Under the pieces are notes generated by a model. The model was not told the DNA's origin. It ran no database searches and saw only the letters and a program-made list of their open reading frames with translations. From Sanguibacter antarcticus (GTDB lineage Bacteria > Actinomycetota > Actinomycetes > Actinomycetales > Cellulomonadaceae), in NCBI RefSeq assembly GCF_002564005.1, contig NZ_PDJG01000001.1:3038001-3102000 (forward strand): a DNA stretch of 64,000 bases, in the 5' to 3' direction. This document shows, piece by piece, positions 33,994 through 42,178 of the stretch. Numbering within the stretch: the first letter of the stretch is position 1; each line of letters opens with the position of its first letter. Both the position numbers and the translations under genes were made by a program.

Positions 33994-34800
33994 TCAGCCG
34001 ACGCGGATGAAGACGGGGTCGGCCTGCCAGATGTCGCGGAACTGGATCGTCTTGCCCGGGCGGGGTGAGTCGATCTGGGTGTTGCCGCCGGCGTAGATCG
34101 CGATGTGGCCGGGGGAGTAGATGAGGTCGCCGGGCTGAGCGTCGGCGCGGGAGACGATCGTGCCCACGCCGGCCTGCGCGGACGAGGTCCGGGGCAACGA
34201 GATGCCGACCTGAGCGAAGACGTACGACGTGAACCCGGAGCAGTCGAAGCCCGACGGCGTGCTGCCGCCCGAGACGTACGGGACGCCGACGTAGCGGCTG
34301 GCCGCGTCGATGATCGCGCTGCCGCTCGCCGACGCAGGCACCGCGACAGGAGCAGCCTCGATCACGGGAGCCGCCTCCGTGACGACGGTCGACGTGACTG
34401 CCGAGCGCTCCGCCGAGCGCGACGTCGTCGCACGCACAGGCTCCGGCTCCACGACGGGCTCCGGGACCGGCTCGGGCGCCGGCGTCACGGTGATGGTCGT
34501 CAGCTCGACGGACCAGGTCGCGTCCGCCGTGCTCGTCACAGCGGGTGCCGTCTCGAGGGCGGCGCGGGCCTGCGTCGTCAGCGCGTCGAGGTCGACGGTG
34601 GTCGAGGCGGACGGTGCTGTCGAGGCGCTCGCGGGGGCAGCGCCCATGAGAGAGACGAGAAGGCCCGACGACGCGGCGAAGAGTGCTGTGCGTCGGCCGA
34701 TGATGCTGGCGCTGGTGCTCGCGCTCGTCGCGAGATCGGTCAGGGGCGTGCGTGCTCGTCGGTCTGAGCGGTGCTGGGCCGGGCGGGGTCGAACAGTCAT
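33994..34800 (-). CDS. secreted NlpC/P60 cell-wall endopeptidase
   Basis: Protein of 268 residues. A Tat- or Sec-type signal (GRRTALFAASSGLLVSLMG) precedes a Ser/Thr/Pro/Glu-rich linker (about residues 60-155) and a C-terminal NlpC/P60 domain: catalytic Cys in PSGFDCSGFTSYVF and His in SPGHIAIYAGG. It would cut stem-peptide bonds in peptidoglycan during growth. A c-di-AMP riboswitch fills the leader, ending one base before the ATG, a familiar pairing for actinobacterial wall hydrolases. Confidence 0.92.
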   Translation of the reverse strand: MTVRPRPAQHRSDRRARTPLTDLATSASTSASIIGRRTALFAASSGLLVSLMGAAPASASTAPSASTTVDLDALTTQARAALETAPAVTSTADATWSVELTTITVTPAPEPVPEPVVEPEPVRATTSRSAERSAVTSTVVTEAAPVIEAAPVAVPASASGSAIIDAASRYVGVPYVSGGSTPSGFDCSGFTSYVFAQVGISLPRTSSAQAGVGTIVSRADAQPGDLIYSPGHIAIYAGGNTQIDSPRPGKTIQFRDIWQADPVFIRVG

Positions 34801-34802
34801 GT

Positions 34803-34970
34803 CTCTCCATGACGCCTACGAGGTTAGCTGTCGGGTTCGGGCTGGAGAACTGCGCCCGGCCGTTCGGACGAGTCCGAGCGGCTTCACCCCGAGGGCGCTG
34901 CGTGCAGCGCCCAGATCTGGGTCCCCCATCCCTGCCAAGAAGATCGTCGAGACCTCGAGCGGTGGCAGGG
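34803..34970 (-). promoter_or_regulatory. ydaO-type cyclic di-AMP riboswitch
   Basis: On the minus strand the conserved blocks of the ydaO-yuaA aptamer occur in order: TGCCACCGCT (near 34965), GGGGGACCC (34927-34919), GGGGTGAAGCC (34890-34880) and CCGAACCCGACAGCTAACC (34840-34822) followed by TCGTAGGCGTCATGGAGAGA. These match the Bacillus aptamer closely. The 3' GGAGAGA is itself the ribosome site of the NlpC/P60 gene, so c-di-AMP would act at translation, probably switching the gene off. Confidence 0.88.
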
Positions 34971-35113
34971 CTAGACGTCCGCTCGAGCGCTCCACGTGGC
35001 GGTCGCCGTGTGAAGCACTCCGAACATATGTCGCCTACCTTGGGTATGTCACGGGGAGGTTACGGGTGATCTTCCCCAGGGGCGGGTGAAGTCCGGGTGG
35101 AACGGTGCCGATC
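34971..35113. other. gap between the riboswitch and the acetyltransferase 3' end
   Basis: Contains the promoter for the riboswitch transcript, probably near 35020-35060 where the sequence is relatively AT-rich (GAACATATGTCGCC). No gene seen. Confidence 0.4.
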
Positions 35114-35659
35114 TCAGTGCGTCGCGCTGGCTGCGGGTCGGACGACCTGATAGATCGCGTGGTCCTGCCAGCGCCCCGCGATCTGGAGATAGTCGGGTGC
35201 TGTGCCGATGCGGACGAAGCCGTTGCGCTGCAGCACACGCTGCGACGCAGCGTTGTGCAGGAGCGTCTCGCCCTGCACGCGGTGCAGCCCGAGGACGTCG
35301 AACGCGACCCGCACCGCGTCGCCCACCGCGGCCGTCGCCAGGCCGTGCCCGTTCGCGTGCGCGCTCACCCAGTAGCCCACGCTGCACGACTGGAACGCGC
35401 CGCGGACGATGCCGCTGAGCGTGATCCGGCCGACAACCTCCCCCGCACCGTCGAGGATCGTCAGCGGCATGCAGGTCCCCTGGGCGTGCTGCTCCAGCAC
35501 GGCCTCGACGACGGCCCGCTGACCCTGCTCGGTGAAGTACGTGTCCGGCCGGGCGGGCTCCCACGGCGCGAGGAACTCCCGGTTGCGCACCATGAGGTCT
35601 GCGAACGTCGCGGCGTCGTCGAGCGTCGTGAGGCGGGTGGGGCCGGGCGACGGCATCAT
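35114..35659 (-). CDS. RimJ/RimL-type GNAT acetyltransferase
   Basis: Protein of 181 residues of the ribosomal-protein-alanine acetyltransferase type: opening TRLTTLDDAATFADLMVRNR, central VGYWVSAHANGHGLATAAV (the acetyl-CoA loop) and C-terminal NAASQRVLQRNGFVRIG. The start overlaps the NUDIX stop in ATGATG, so the two genes form one operon. Target unknown. Confidence 0.88.
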   Translation of the reverse strand: MMPSPGPTRLTTLDDAATFADLMVRNREFLAPWEPARPDTYFTEQGQRAVVEAVLEQHAQGTCMPLTILDGAGEVVGRITLSGIVRGAFQSCSVGYWVSAHANGHGLATAAVGDAVRVAFDVLGLHRVQGETLLHNAASQRVLQRNGFVRIGTAPDYLQIAGRWQDHAIYQVVRPAASATH

Positions 35660-36201
35660 CCGACGCGACCCAGGGCGATCGCCGCATACATGAGGGCCGC
35701 GACCGTCTCGCCGTCCGTGATGGTCCCGTCCCGCACGAGCCCCATGACCTCGGACCACGGGAGCGTCCGGGTGCCCGTGATGCCCTCGGCAGCCTGCTCG
35801 GCGGCCTCCTCGGCGGTGTGCAGGCCCCGAGCGAGGTAGACGTGCTCGATCGCGTCGCAGACGCCGTTGAGCGCGAACATCGTGCCGAGCCGTTCCCACG
35901 ACGACGCGGCCAGGCCCGTCTCCTCGCGGAGCTCGCGCTGGGCGGCGAGCAGCAGGTCCTCGCCGTCCGAGCCGCCCGCGGGCACCTCCAAGGACAGGGT
36001 GCTGGTCGCGTACCGGGCCACCTCCACGAGGACGACCTCGTCGTCCTCCGTGAGCGGCACGACGAAGACCGAGGGGTTGCGAATCTCGACCACGCCGTAG
36101 ATCCCCGGGGTGCCGTCGGGCCGGTCGACGGCATCCTCGCGGACCCGGATCCACGGGTTCTCGTAGACGACGGTCGACGTGCGGGTGGTCCAAGGATTCA
36201 T
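35656..36201 (-). CDS. NUDIX hydrolase, ADP-ribose pyrophosphatase-like
   Basis: Protein of 181 residues. The Nudix box appears as GGSDGEDLLLAAQRELREE followed by TGL, with Pro/Ala upstream as in ADP-ribose pyrophosphatases. It hydrolyses nucleoside diphosphate derivatives such as ADP-ribose. ATG at 36201 (MNPWTTRTSTVVYENPWIRV) was chosen; the longer frame runs across the guanidine riboswitch region on the other strand. Confidence 0.88.
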   Translation of the reverse strand: MNPWTTRTSTVVYENPWIRVREDAVDRPDGTPGIYGVVEIRNPSVFVVPLTEDDEVVLVEVARYATSTLSLEVPAGGSDGEDLLLAAQRELREETGLAASSWERLGTMFALNGVCDAIEHVYLARGLHTAEEAAEQAAEGITGTRTLPWSEVMGLVRDGTITDGETVAALMYAAIALGRVG

Positions 36202-36267
36202 CGAACCAGTCTCGCAGAGCGACCGGCACGTCGGCGTGAGACCCTGGCGGCAGAGCCCTGCGGGCTC

Positions 36268-36310
36268 CCGGACGAGCGGTGCCGTACCCGGTGTGCGACA
36301 AGACGGCGCC
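36268..36310 (+). promoter_or_regulatory. guanidine-III (ykkC-III) riboswitch
   Basis: The three conserved blocks of this pseudoknot aptamer are present in order and spacing: CCGGACGAG (36268-36276), GCCGTACCCGG (36281-36291) and GACAAGACGGCGC (36297-36309). GGAGG follows at 36313, 6 bases before the ATG of the SMR gene, so guanidinium binding likely frees the ribosome site and turns the exporter on. Confidence 0.92.
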
Positions 36311-36322
36311 TTGGAGGCAGTC

Positions 36323-36637
36323 ATGTCCTGGATCGTTCTTGTCGTGTCCGGAGTTCTCGAGGCCGTGTGGGCCACCGCGCTCGGAAGGTCCGACGGCTTC
36401 AGCCGCCTCGGACCGTCGGTCGTGTTCGGTGTCGCGCTCGTCGCGAGCATGGGAGGCCTCGCCTACGCGATGCGTGAGCTGCCGGTCGGCACGTCGTACG
36501 CCGTCTGGGTCGGTATCGGTGCTGCGCTCACCGTCACGTACGCGATGCTCACCGGCACCGAGACCGTCTCGCTCGTGAAGATCCTCCTCGTGCTGGGCAT
36601 CGTGGGCTGCGTCGTCGGCCTCAAGCTCCTCCACTGA
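36323..36637 (+). CDS. gdx: Gdx-type SMR guanidinium exporter
   Basis: Small multidrug resistance protein of 104 residues with four helices. The proton/substrate Glu13 (SGVLEAVWATAL) and the Gdx signature GTSYAVWVGIGAA separate it from polyspecific EmrE-type SMRs. Gdx exports guanidinium in exchange for two protons as a dual-topology dimer. The guanidine-III riboswitch immediately upstream confirms the substrate. Older databases call it SugE. Confidence 0.94.
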   Translation: MSWIVLVVSGVLEAVWATALGRSDGFSRLGPSVVFGVALVASMGGLAYAMRELPVGTSYAVWVGIGAALTVTYAMLTGTETVSLVKILLVLGIVGCVVGLKLLH

Positions 36638-37071
36638 CGCGCCGGGCCGGGCCGCGCCGGGCCGCGCCGGGCCGGGCCGGGCAGCCCGGCCCTCCCCTCC
36701 CACGCCTCCCCCTCCCGGCTCGGTTGGCCCTCCCCTCTCCCCCGACTCGGCCCGGCGCTCCTCTCCCCAGCTCCCCCCGCCTGCTGGTCAGCGGGCCTCC
36801 GGTGAGGTCGGTACGTGTAGTCGAGTTCGGCAAATCCGACCGACGGTCTCGACTCGCAGTGTCGAACTCAACGGCTGGGACCGGGGTCGGGACCGGGGTC
36901 GGGACCAGGGTCGGGACCGGGGCTAGGACCGGGGGGGGGTTGGGACCGGAGTTGGGAGCAGAGGTGGGGGCCAGGGAGACGCAGCACGGGAGGCGTCGGG
37001 GCTCTGGTGCATGGATAGAATGGGTCCGTGGAGACTCTGGCTGTCATCGTGTTCCGACCAGTTATCGACGG
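36638..37071. repeat. low-complexity, repeat-rich intergenic region
   Basis: No gene seen. From 36645 to 36690 the sequence is CCGGGCCG-type repeats; 36690-36780 is a C/T-rich strand; an inverted repeat with core GAGTTCGGCA lies at 36823-36869; and 36877-36950 is a tandem array of about five 12-bp units GGGACCGGGGTC that decays into a run of nine G. A TAGAAT hexamer at 37016-37021 is a likely -10 box for the gene at 37072. Confidence 0.7.
36823..36869. repeat. inverted repeat sharing the GAGTTCGGCA core
   Basis: GAGTTCGGCA (36823-36832) faces TGTCGAACTC (36860-36869), pairing at 9 of 10 positions over a 27-base spacer. The same ten-base core forms the arms at 12871-12880 and 12927-12936. Confidence 0.5.
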
Positions 37072-37746
37072 ATGAGCGCTCAGACGTCGGTCGGCATCGG
37101 GCCGGTGACGCTGAGAGGTCGGCTCGTCGTTCTCGAGCCGCTCGCAGCCGAGCACCATGACGGTCTCGTCGAGGCGGCCCGCGACGGTGAGCTCTGGCGC
37201 CTCTGGTACACCTCCGTGCCCACGCCGGAGCAGATGGGCGCGGAGATCGACCAGCGGCTGTCGGCCCAGGCGTCCGGCTCGATGCTCCCGTTCACCGCAC
37301 GCCTGCGCGATCAGCAGACCGGTGGCCCCGGACGCATCATCGGGATGACCACCTACATGAACATCGACGCTGCGACGCCGCGCCTCGAGATCGGCTCGAC
37401 GTGGAACGCGGCCTCCGCCCACGGGACGGGGACCAACGCTGAGTCGAAGCTCCTGCTCCTCGGTCATGCGTTCGAGACGTTGGGCTGCCCTGCGGTCGAG
37501 CTCCGCACGCACTCGCTCAACATGCAGTCGCGCGAGGCGATCGAGCGGCTCGGTGCCAAGCAGGACGGGATCCTGCGGAGCCATGCACGCACTCGCGACG
37601 GGCTGCTGCGGGACACGGTCGTGTACTCGATCCTCGAGCACGAGTGGCCGGCGGTGCGCCGCGGACTGGAGTTCCGGCTGTCCCGGCGCCCCGACGCGGG
37701 TGGACCCGGAGCCCCCGCGCGTGGACCAGGCGCCCCGACGGAGTAG
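37072..37746 (+). CDS. GNAT acetyltransferase
   Basis: Protein of 224 residues of the RimL-like group: GPVTLRGRLVVLEPLAAEHH at the start, LEIGSTWNAASAHGTGTNAES as the acetyl-CoA loop, and AIERLGAKQDGILRSHA near the end. It may acetylate an amino-sugar antibiotic or protein; target unknown. ATG at 37072 was chosen because everything upstream in the frame is low-complexity repeat. The Pro/Gly-rich C-terminus (from about residue 205) grades into a repeat. Confidence 0.85.
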   Translation: MSAQTSVGIGPVTLRGRLVVLEPLAAEHHDGLVEAARDGELWRLWYTSVPTPEQMGAEIDQRLSAQASGSMLPFTARLRDQQTGGPGRIIGMTTYMNIDAATPRLEIGSTWNAASAHGTGTNAESKLLLLGHAFETLGCPAVELRTHSLNMQSREAIERLGAKQDGILRSHARTRDGLLRDTVVYSILEHEWPAVRRGLEFRLSRRPDAGGPGAPARGPGAPTE

Positions 37747-37764
37747 CCCGCACCTGAGCCCCGA

Positions 37765-37860
37765 GGCACCGAGCCTGCACCCGAGCCCGAGCCCGAGCCC
37801 GAGTCCGAGCCCGAGCCCGCCCCCGAGCCTGCACCCGAGCCGGCACCCGAGGCGCCCGCC
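37765..37860. repeat. GAGCCC hexamer repeat between convergent genes
   Basis: Repeats of CCGAGC/GAGCCC in period 6 (with decayed units CCGAGTCC, GCCCCCGAGCC) between the acetyltransferase stop and the copA stop. It resembles proline/glutamate codon runs but lies outside both genes. Confidence 0.7.
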
Positions 37861-37865
37861 GCGCC

Positions 37866-40340
37866 CTAGCTGGCTGCTGTGCGCAGCCGGAGGGAGTTGC
37901 TCACGACGATGACGGAGCTGGCCGCCATCGCTGCGCCCGCGATCATCGGGTTGAGCAGCCCGGACGCCGCGAGCGGGATCGCTGCGACGTTGTAGGCGAA
38001 CGCCCAGAAGAGGTTCTGCTTGATGATGCGGAGCGTCGCGCGCGACAGGCGGATGGCGGTGGCTGCGCTGCGCAGGTCCCCGCGGACGAGCGTGATGTCG
38101 CTCGCTTCCATGGCGACGTCGGTCCCCGTGCCCATCGCGAGTCCGAGGTCGGCGGCAGCGAGCGCTGCGGCGTCGTTGACGCCGTCGCCCACCATCGCGA
38201 CCGTGGCGCCTTCGGCGCGCAGGCGCTCGATCACGTCGACCTTCTCGTGGGGCAGGACGTGGGCGATGACGTCGTGCGCGGGGATGCCGACGGACGCGGC
38301 TGCCACGCGGGCGGCTCCGGCGTTGTCGCCGGTGAGGAGGACCGGACGGAGGCCGAGGGCGGTGAGCTGGGCGATGGCTTCGGCCGACGACTCTTTCACC
38401 GGGTCGCGCAGCACGACGACACCGCGTGCTGCACCGTTCCAGGCGACGACCACGGCGGTGGCGCCGGAGCCCTCCGCCGTCGTGAATGCTGTGACGAGGC
38501 TCGCGGTCGCGGGGTCGGCGGCGTCGAAGGCGACGCCTTCCTCGGCGAGCCACGTCGGGCGTCCGACGAGGACCCGGGAGGACATCGCGACCCCGGAGTG
38601 GGCGACACGGACGACGCCGGAGACTCCGCCGCCGGGTGCGCTGCGGAAGTCGAGCGCCTGGTCGGACCCGATCTCGATGCCGTCGTCGCCGGTCTCGGGC
38701 GCGATGGCGTCCGTGCCGGCGGCGGCCGCGGTCGCAGCGGTCGCTGCGGTGTCGGTCGCGGCGGCGGCGTCGGCTGCTGACGCGATCGCTCGGGCGATGG
38801 GGTGCTCGCTCAGTGCTTCGAGAGCGCCGGCGAGGCGCAGCGTCTGCGGGTCGCCGACGACGTTCTCGACGACCATCCGGCCCTGCGTGACCGTGCCGGT
38901 CTTGTCGAGCACGATCGTGTCGACGCGGCGGGTCGACTCGAGGATCTCCGGGCCCTTGATGAGCACGCCGAGCTGCGCGCCGCGGCCGGTGCCCACGAGG
39001 AGCGCGGTGGGTGTGGCGAGACCGAGGGCGCAGGGGCACGCGATGATGAGGACGGCGACGGCCGCGGTGAACGCGGACTCCGCGGACGGGCCCCACACCA
39101 TCCAGCCGACGAACGTGGCGACGGCCAAGACGAAGACGATGGGGACGAACACCGCAGAGATGCGGTCGGCGAGGCGCTGCACGGGGGCCTTGCCGGTCTG
39201 TGCGCGGGCGACGAGCTGACCGATCTGCGCGAGCGTGGTCTCTTCGCCGACGCGGGTCGCGCGGACGAGCAGATGGCCGGAGGTGTTGACGGTCGCGCCC
39301 GTGACGGGGTCTCCGGGGCCGACCTCGACCGGGACGGGCTCGCCGGTGAGGAGGGACGCGTCGATGGCGCTCGATCCTTCGACGACGACGCCGTCTGTGG
39401 CGACCTTCTCGCCAGGCTTGACGGTGAAGAGGTCGTCGACGAGGAGCGAGGCGGCGGGAACGGTCCGCTCGACCCGTCGGCCGCCCTCGTCGACGACGAG
39501 GGTCGCGTTCTTGGCGCCGAGGTCGAGGAGAGAGCGCAGGGCGTCGCCGGCGCTGCGTCGGGAGCGGTGCTCCGCGTAGCGGCCTGCGAGGAGGAACGCG
39601 GTGACGACGGTCGCGACCTCGAAGTAGAGCTCCGGCAGGTCGCCCGACTCCAGTGCGGCCATCCCCTGGGCGTCGACAGCCCCGGAGCCGCCCAGCAGGA
39701 GCGCCCACAGCGACCATGCGGTGGCGGCGACGACGCCGACCGAGACGAGCGTGTCCATGGTGGAGGAGCCGTGGCGGGCGGCGCGGAACGCGGCCCGGTG
39801 GAACGGGAGAGCAGCCCAGGTGACGACGGGCATGGAGAGAGCGGCGACGACCCACTGCCAGCCGGGGAAGCGGAGGGCGACGATCATCGACAGGGCGACG
39901 ACGGGGACCGCGAGCGTCGCGGCGACGACGAGCCTGCGTCGCAGGTAGGTGCCTCGGTCGGGGGTGGGCGCGGAGGTGTCGTCGTCCTCGCCCATGGTGT
40001 GGCCCTCGGCCATCGAGTGCCCGGAGAGCGCCATCTCGGTGTCGGAGCGGTCTGCGGGGCTCGACGGGTCGGACCCGGAGGTTCGCGGGGCGCGGCGACC
40101 GGTGATGCGTGCGGTGTACCCGGCTCGCTCGACCGCTGCGAGGAGGTCGTGGTCGTCGACGCTGCCGTGGACGGTGACGTGTGCGCTCTCGAGGGGGAGG
40201 TTGACGGTGGCCTCGACCCCAGCGACCTGGTTGAGCTTCTTCTCGACGCGGGCGACGCACGACGCGCAGGTCATGCCCTCGATAGCGAGGTCGATCTCGA
40301 GCGGTGCGGCCGGTGTGCCGGTGGTGTCCTGGATGCTCAC
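37866..40340 (-). CDS. copA: copper-exporting P1B-type ATPase
   Basis: Cu(I) efflux pump of 824 residues. N-terminal heavy-metal domain with GMTCASC (Cys25, Cys28), then a His/Met-rich linker (GHSMAEGHTMGED) and eight helices. Diagnostic motifs: IACPCALGLATP (transmembrane copper site), LDKTGTVTQG (phosphorylated Asp), SEHPIARAIA and MVGDGVNDAAAL. GTG at 40340 follows AAGGAGCAC; the longer frame overlaps copZ and is not used. A CsoR box lies 51-67 bases upstream. A block of Ala/Thr/Ala (residues ~540-560) in the nucleotide domain is a small low-complexity insertion. Confidence 0.95.
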   Translation of the reverse strand: MSIQDTTGTPAAPLEIDLAIEGMTCASCVARVEKKLNQVAGVEATVNLPLESAHVTVHGSVDDHDLLAAVERAGYTARITGRRAPRTSGSDPSSPADRSDTEMALSGHSMAEGHTMGEDDDTSAPTPDRGTYLRRRLVVAATLAVPVVALSMIVALRFPGWQWVVAALSMPVVTWAALPFHRAAFRAARHGSSTMDTLVSVGVVAATAWSLWALLLGGSGAVDAQGMAALESGDLPELYFEVATVVTAFLLAGRYAEHRSRRSAGDALRSLLDLGAKNATLVVDEGGRRVERTVPAASLLVDDLFTVKPGEKVATDGVVVEGSSAIDASLLTGEPVPVEVGPGDPVTGATVNTSGHLLVRATRVGEETTLAQIGQLVARAQTGKAPVQRLADRISAVFVPIVFVLAVATFVGWMVWGPSAESAFTAAVAVLIIACPCALGLATPTALLVGTGRGAQLGVLIKGPEILESTRRVDTIVLDKTGTVTQGRMVVENVVGDPQTLRLAGALEALSEHPIARAIASAADAAAATDTAATAATAAAAGTDAIAPETGDDGIEIGSDQALDFRSAPGGGVSGVVRVAHSGVAMSSRVLVGRPTWLAEEGVAFDAADPATASLVTAFTTAEGSGATAVVVAWNGAARGVVVLRDPVKESSAEAIAQLTALGLRPVLLTGDNAGAARVAAASVGIPAHDVIAHVLPHEKVDVIERLRAEGATVAMVGDGVNDAAALAAADLGLAMGTGTDVAMEASDITLVRGDLRSAATAIRLSRATLRIIKQNLFWAFAYNVAAIPLAASGLLNPMIAGAAMAASSVIVVSNSLRLRTAAS

Positions 40341-40390
40341 GAGTGCTCCTTGTGCGCGCGGTGGACCGTGGGTGCGTTCCTCTGAACACC

Positions 40391-40407
40391 ATACCCCCGA
40401 GGGGTAT
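40391..40407 (-). promoter_or_regulatory. CsoR operator of copA
   Basis: ATACCCCCGAGGGGTAT, a palindrome with arms ATACCCC and GGGGTAT, matches the CsoR/RicR box (TACCC...GGGTA). It lies 51 bases upstream of the copA GTG, and Cu(I) binding by CsoR would release it. Confidence 0.85.
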
Positions 40408-40486
40408 TTCGTCCGTGGGGCCATGGTCACGTGCGCTCGCTCGCCGAGCCGCGCGCTTCCGAGCTGGTCCGCACGCCCGCACGCGC

Positions 40487-40792
40487 TCAGGTCAACGGGT
40501 GCTGCGCGCGGTACTCCTCCTGGTGCTTGTGCTGCTCCGCCGCCTGGGACGCGAGGCCCTCGGTGTCGACCTCGATGCGGCTCGCCTCGTAGCCTGCCTC
40601 GACGATCGCGGCACGCAGCGCCGACTCGTCGAGGGGCTCGTGGGAGAGCACCGTCACCTCGGAGGCTCCCTCCGTGCGCAGCTCGACGCTGACCCGCTCG
40701 ACACCGTCGACGGTCTCGAGCTCGTTGGTGACCGCTGAGACGCAGTGGCCGCACGTCATGCCGCTGACGTCGAGGGTGGTGATGACAGTCAT
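40487..40792 (-). CDS. copZ: CopZ-type copper chaperone (HMA domain)
   Basis: Protein of 101 residues with one heavy-metal-associated domain; VSGMTCGHCVSAVTNELETV carries the Cu(I)-binding CxxC (Cys14, Cys17). It ferries copper to CopA. A basic/His-containing tail of about 35 residues extends beyond the usual 68. ATG at 40792. It lies 86 bases downstream of csoR on the same strand and has no CsoR box of its own, so it is probably co-transcribed with csoR. Confidence 0.92.
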   Translation of the reverse strand: MTVITTLDVSGMTCGHCVSAVTNELETVDGVERVSVELRTEGASEVTVLSHEPLDESALRAAIVEAGYEASRIEVDTEGLASQAAEQHKHQEEYRAQHPLT

Positions 40793-40878
40793 GAGAGCTC
40801 CTTGGGTGGATCGTGGATCGTGCGTGGCCTGCATGGGTCCGGGATGCAGCTCCGGACTTTTCTACCGTGGCAGGAGAC

Positions 40879-41160
40879 TCAGCTCCTGACGAGGCGAGCG
40901 ATCGCGTCCGCGGCCTCGCGGACCTTCTCTTGACCTTCTTCGTCGGACGACTGCGCGGCGTGGACCACGCAGTGGCCCAGATGGTCCTCGACGAGGCCGA
41001 GGCTGACCGCCTGGAGGGCCTTGGTCACCGCAGCGACCTGTGTGAGCACGTCGATGCAGTACGTGTCTTCGTCGACCATGCGGGCGATGCCGCGCACCTG
41101 GCCCTCGACGCGACGCAGCCGCTTGAGATAGTCGTCTTTCGAGCCGCTGTACCCGGCCAT
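40879..41160 (-). CDS. csoR: copper-sensing repressor CsoR
   Basis: All-helical repressor of 93 residues. The copper ligands Cys35, His60 and Cys64 (TYCIDVL and VEDHLGHCVV) match the Cys-His-Cys set of mycobacterial CsoR, and RLRRVEGQVRGIARMVDED is the DNA-contacting helix. It represses copA and its own operon until Cu(I) binds. A CsoR box lies 38-52 bases upstream of its ATG. Confidence 0.94.
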   Translation of the reverse strand: MAGYSGSKDDYLKRLRRVEGQVRGIARMVDEDTYCIDVLTQVAAVTKALQAVSLGLVEDHLGHCVVHAAQSSDEEGQEKVREAADAIARLVRS

Positions 41161-41197
41161 CGTCGTCCTCCTGGTCGTCGAGCTTCGCTCGCCACGT

Positions 41198-41212
41198 TAC
41201 CCCCGGAGGGTA
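41198..41212 (-). promoter_or_regulatory. CsoR operator of csoR-copZ
   Basis: TACCCCCGGAGGGTA is a near-palindrome of the CsoR type, 38 bases upstream of the csoR start, implying autoregulation. Its arms are shorter than the site before copA. Confidence 0.8.
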
Positions 41213-41265
41213 TCGCGCGCACCCATGCCGCAGCAGCCACAGGTGCGTGGCGTACGGTGACCCGT

Positions 41266-41487
41266 GTGAAGACGCTCGCGGCATACTTCGGCCTCAGTCA
41301 CGACGGGACGAGGGTCAGCGCCTCGACCTCGATCGCGATCTCCATCATCCTCTCGCTCGTCGTGAGCCTCCTCCTGCGCGTGCTGTTCCCGGGGTTCAGC
41401 TCCGTGGTCCGGCTCGTGCTCTGGGGGATCGTCATGTTCGTCATCTTCCGGTGGGCCGCCGCCAACGCGCAGCGTCAGGGACGCTGA
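41266..41487 (+). CDS. small membrane protein
   Basis: Protein of 73 residues with two hydrophobic helices (ISIILSLVVSLLLRVLFPG and LVLWGIVMFVIFRWAAAN). GTG at 41266 (VKTLAAYFGLSH) or the GTG at 41257 are both possible; TACGGT just upstream could be a -10 box for a leaderless message. No family recognised. Divergent from csoR, so it may share its regulatory region. Confidence 0.6.
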   Translation: MKTLAAYFGLSHDGTRVSASTSIAISIILSLVVSLLLRVLFPGFSSVVRLVLWGIVMFVIFRWAAANAQRQGR

Positions 41488-41625
41488 CCGCGCTGCGTGG
41501 GCCGAGTGGTTGCTCGATCGTTGCGAGACCGTGCCGCACACTCTCGCCGCGAGCAGCGCGCGACCCGTAGAGTGCAGCGGTCGACGCACGTGCGACGGTG
41601 CCTGACCTCGGACAGAAGGACACTC

Positions 41626-42129
41626 ATGCGCGCTCCAACCCGCTCCTTCGGCGGTGTCATCACCCTTGCCGCGGCACTCGCCCTCACCGGGTGCTCCGCC
41701 ATCGACGACCTCGTCGGGAACGACGAGCCCGAGCGAGACGACGCCGGTGAGATCGTCGAAGCCGCGGAGCTCGACGTGTTCTCGCTGCTCGTTGGCGACT
41801 GCGTGAACTCTGCGGACCTCGCCGACACGGTCGAGACCGTCCCGACGGTCCCGTGCAGCGAGCCCCACGACAGCGAGGCGTTCGCGGTGATGGACCTGCC
41901 CGCAGGGGACTTCCCCGGCAACGACGCCATCGACATCGCGGCCGACGACTTCTGCTACGACGAGTTCACGGCGTTCGTCGGGATCGCGTGGGACGACTCC
42001 ACCCTCGACTACTTCCCCCTCACCCCGCTCGAGGAGGGCTGGAACCAGCTCGACGACCGCCAGGTCCTCTGCTTCGTCTTCGACGGCGAGGGCGGCGTCG
42101 TCGGGACGCTCAAGGACGCCGCGCGCTGA
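41626..42129 (+). CDS. septum-formation-family lipoprotein
   Basis: Exported lipoprotein of 167 residues; lipobox LALTGC (Cys about residue 23). The mature domain, FSLLVGDCVNSADL, VPTVPCSEPHDSEAFAV, and FCYDEFTAFVG with paired cysteines, matches the actinobacterial Septum_form family (DUF4190-associated). Role unknown; the name comes from similarity to a mycobacterial septation factor. GACAGAAGGAC precedes the ATG. Converges on hemL. Confidence 0.82.
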   Translation: MRAPTRSFGGVITLAAALALTGCSAIDDLVGNDEPERDDAGEIVEAAELDVFSLLVGDCVNSADLADTVETVPTVPCSEPHDSEAFAVMDLPAGDFPGNDAIDIAADDFCYDEFTAFVGIAWDDSTLDYFPLTPLEEGWNQLDDRQVLCFVFDGEGGVVGTLKDAAR

Positions 42130-42178
42130 TCGCACGCACCGGCGCCCGGGTCGAGCCCGGTCGTCAGGGCCGCGCTCG

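Noticed and set aside
36877..36950. 12-bp array considered as a replication or plasmid iteron
   Set aside because: No replication protein gene, no DnaA boxes and too few intact units.
36868..40482. A 1204-codon open frame on the minus strand across copA and the acetyltransferase
   Set aside because: Shifted by one frame from copA; Arg/Pro/Gly composition with no motif, produced by the GC-rich codons of the real gene.
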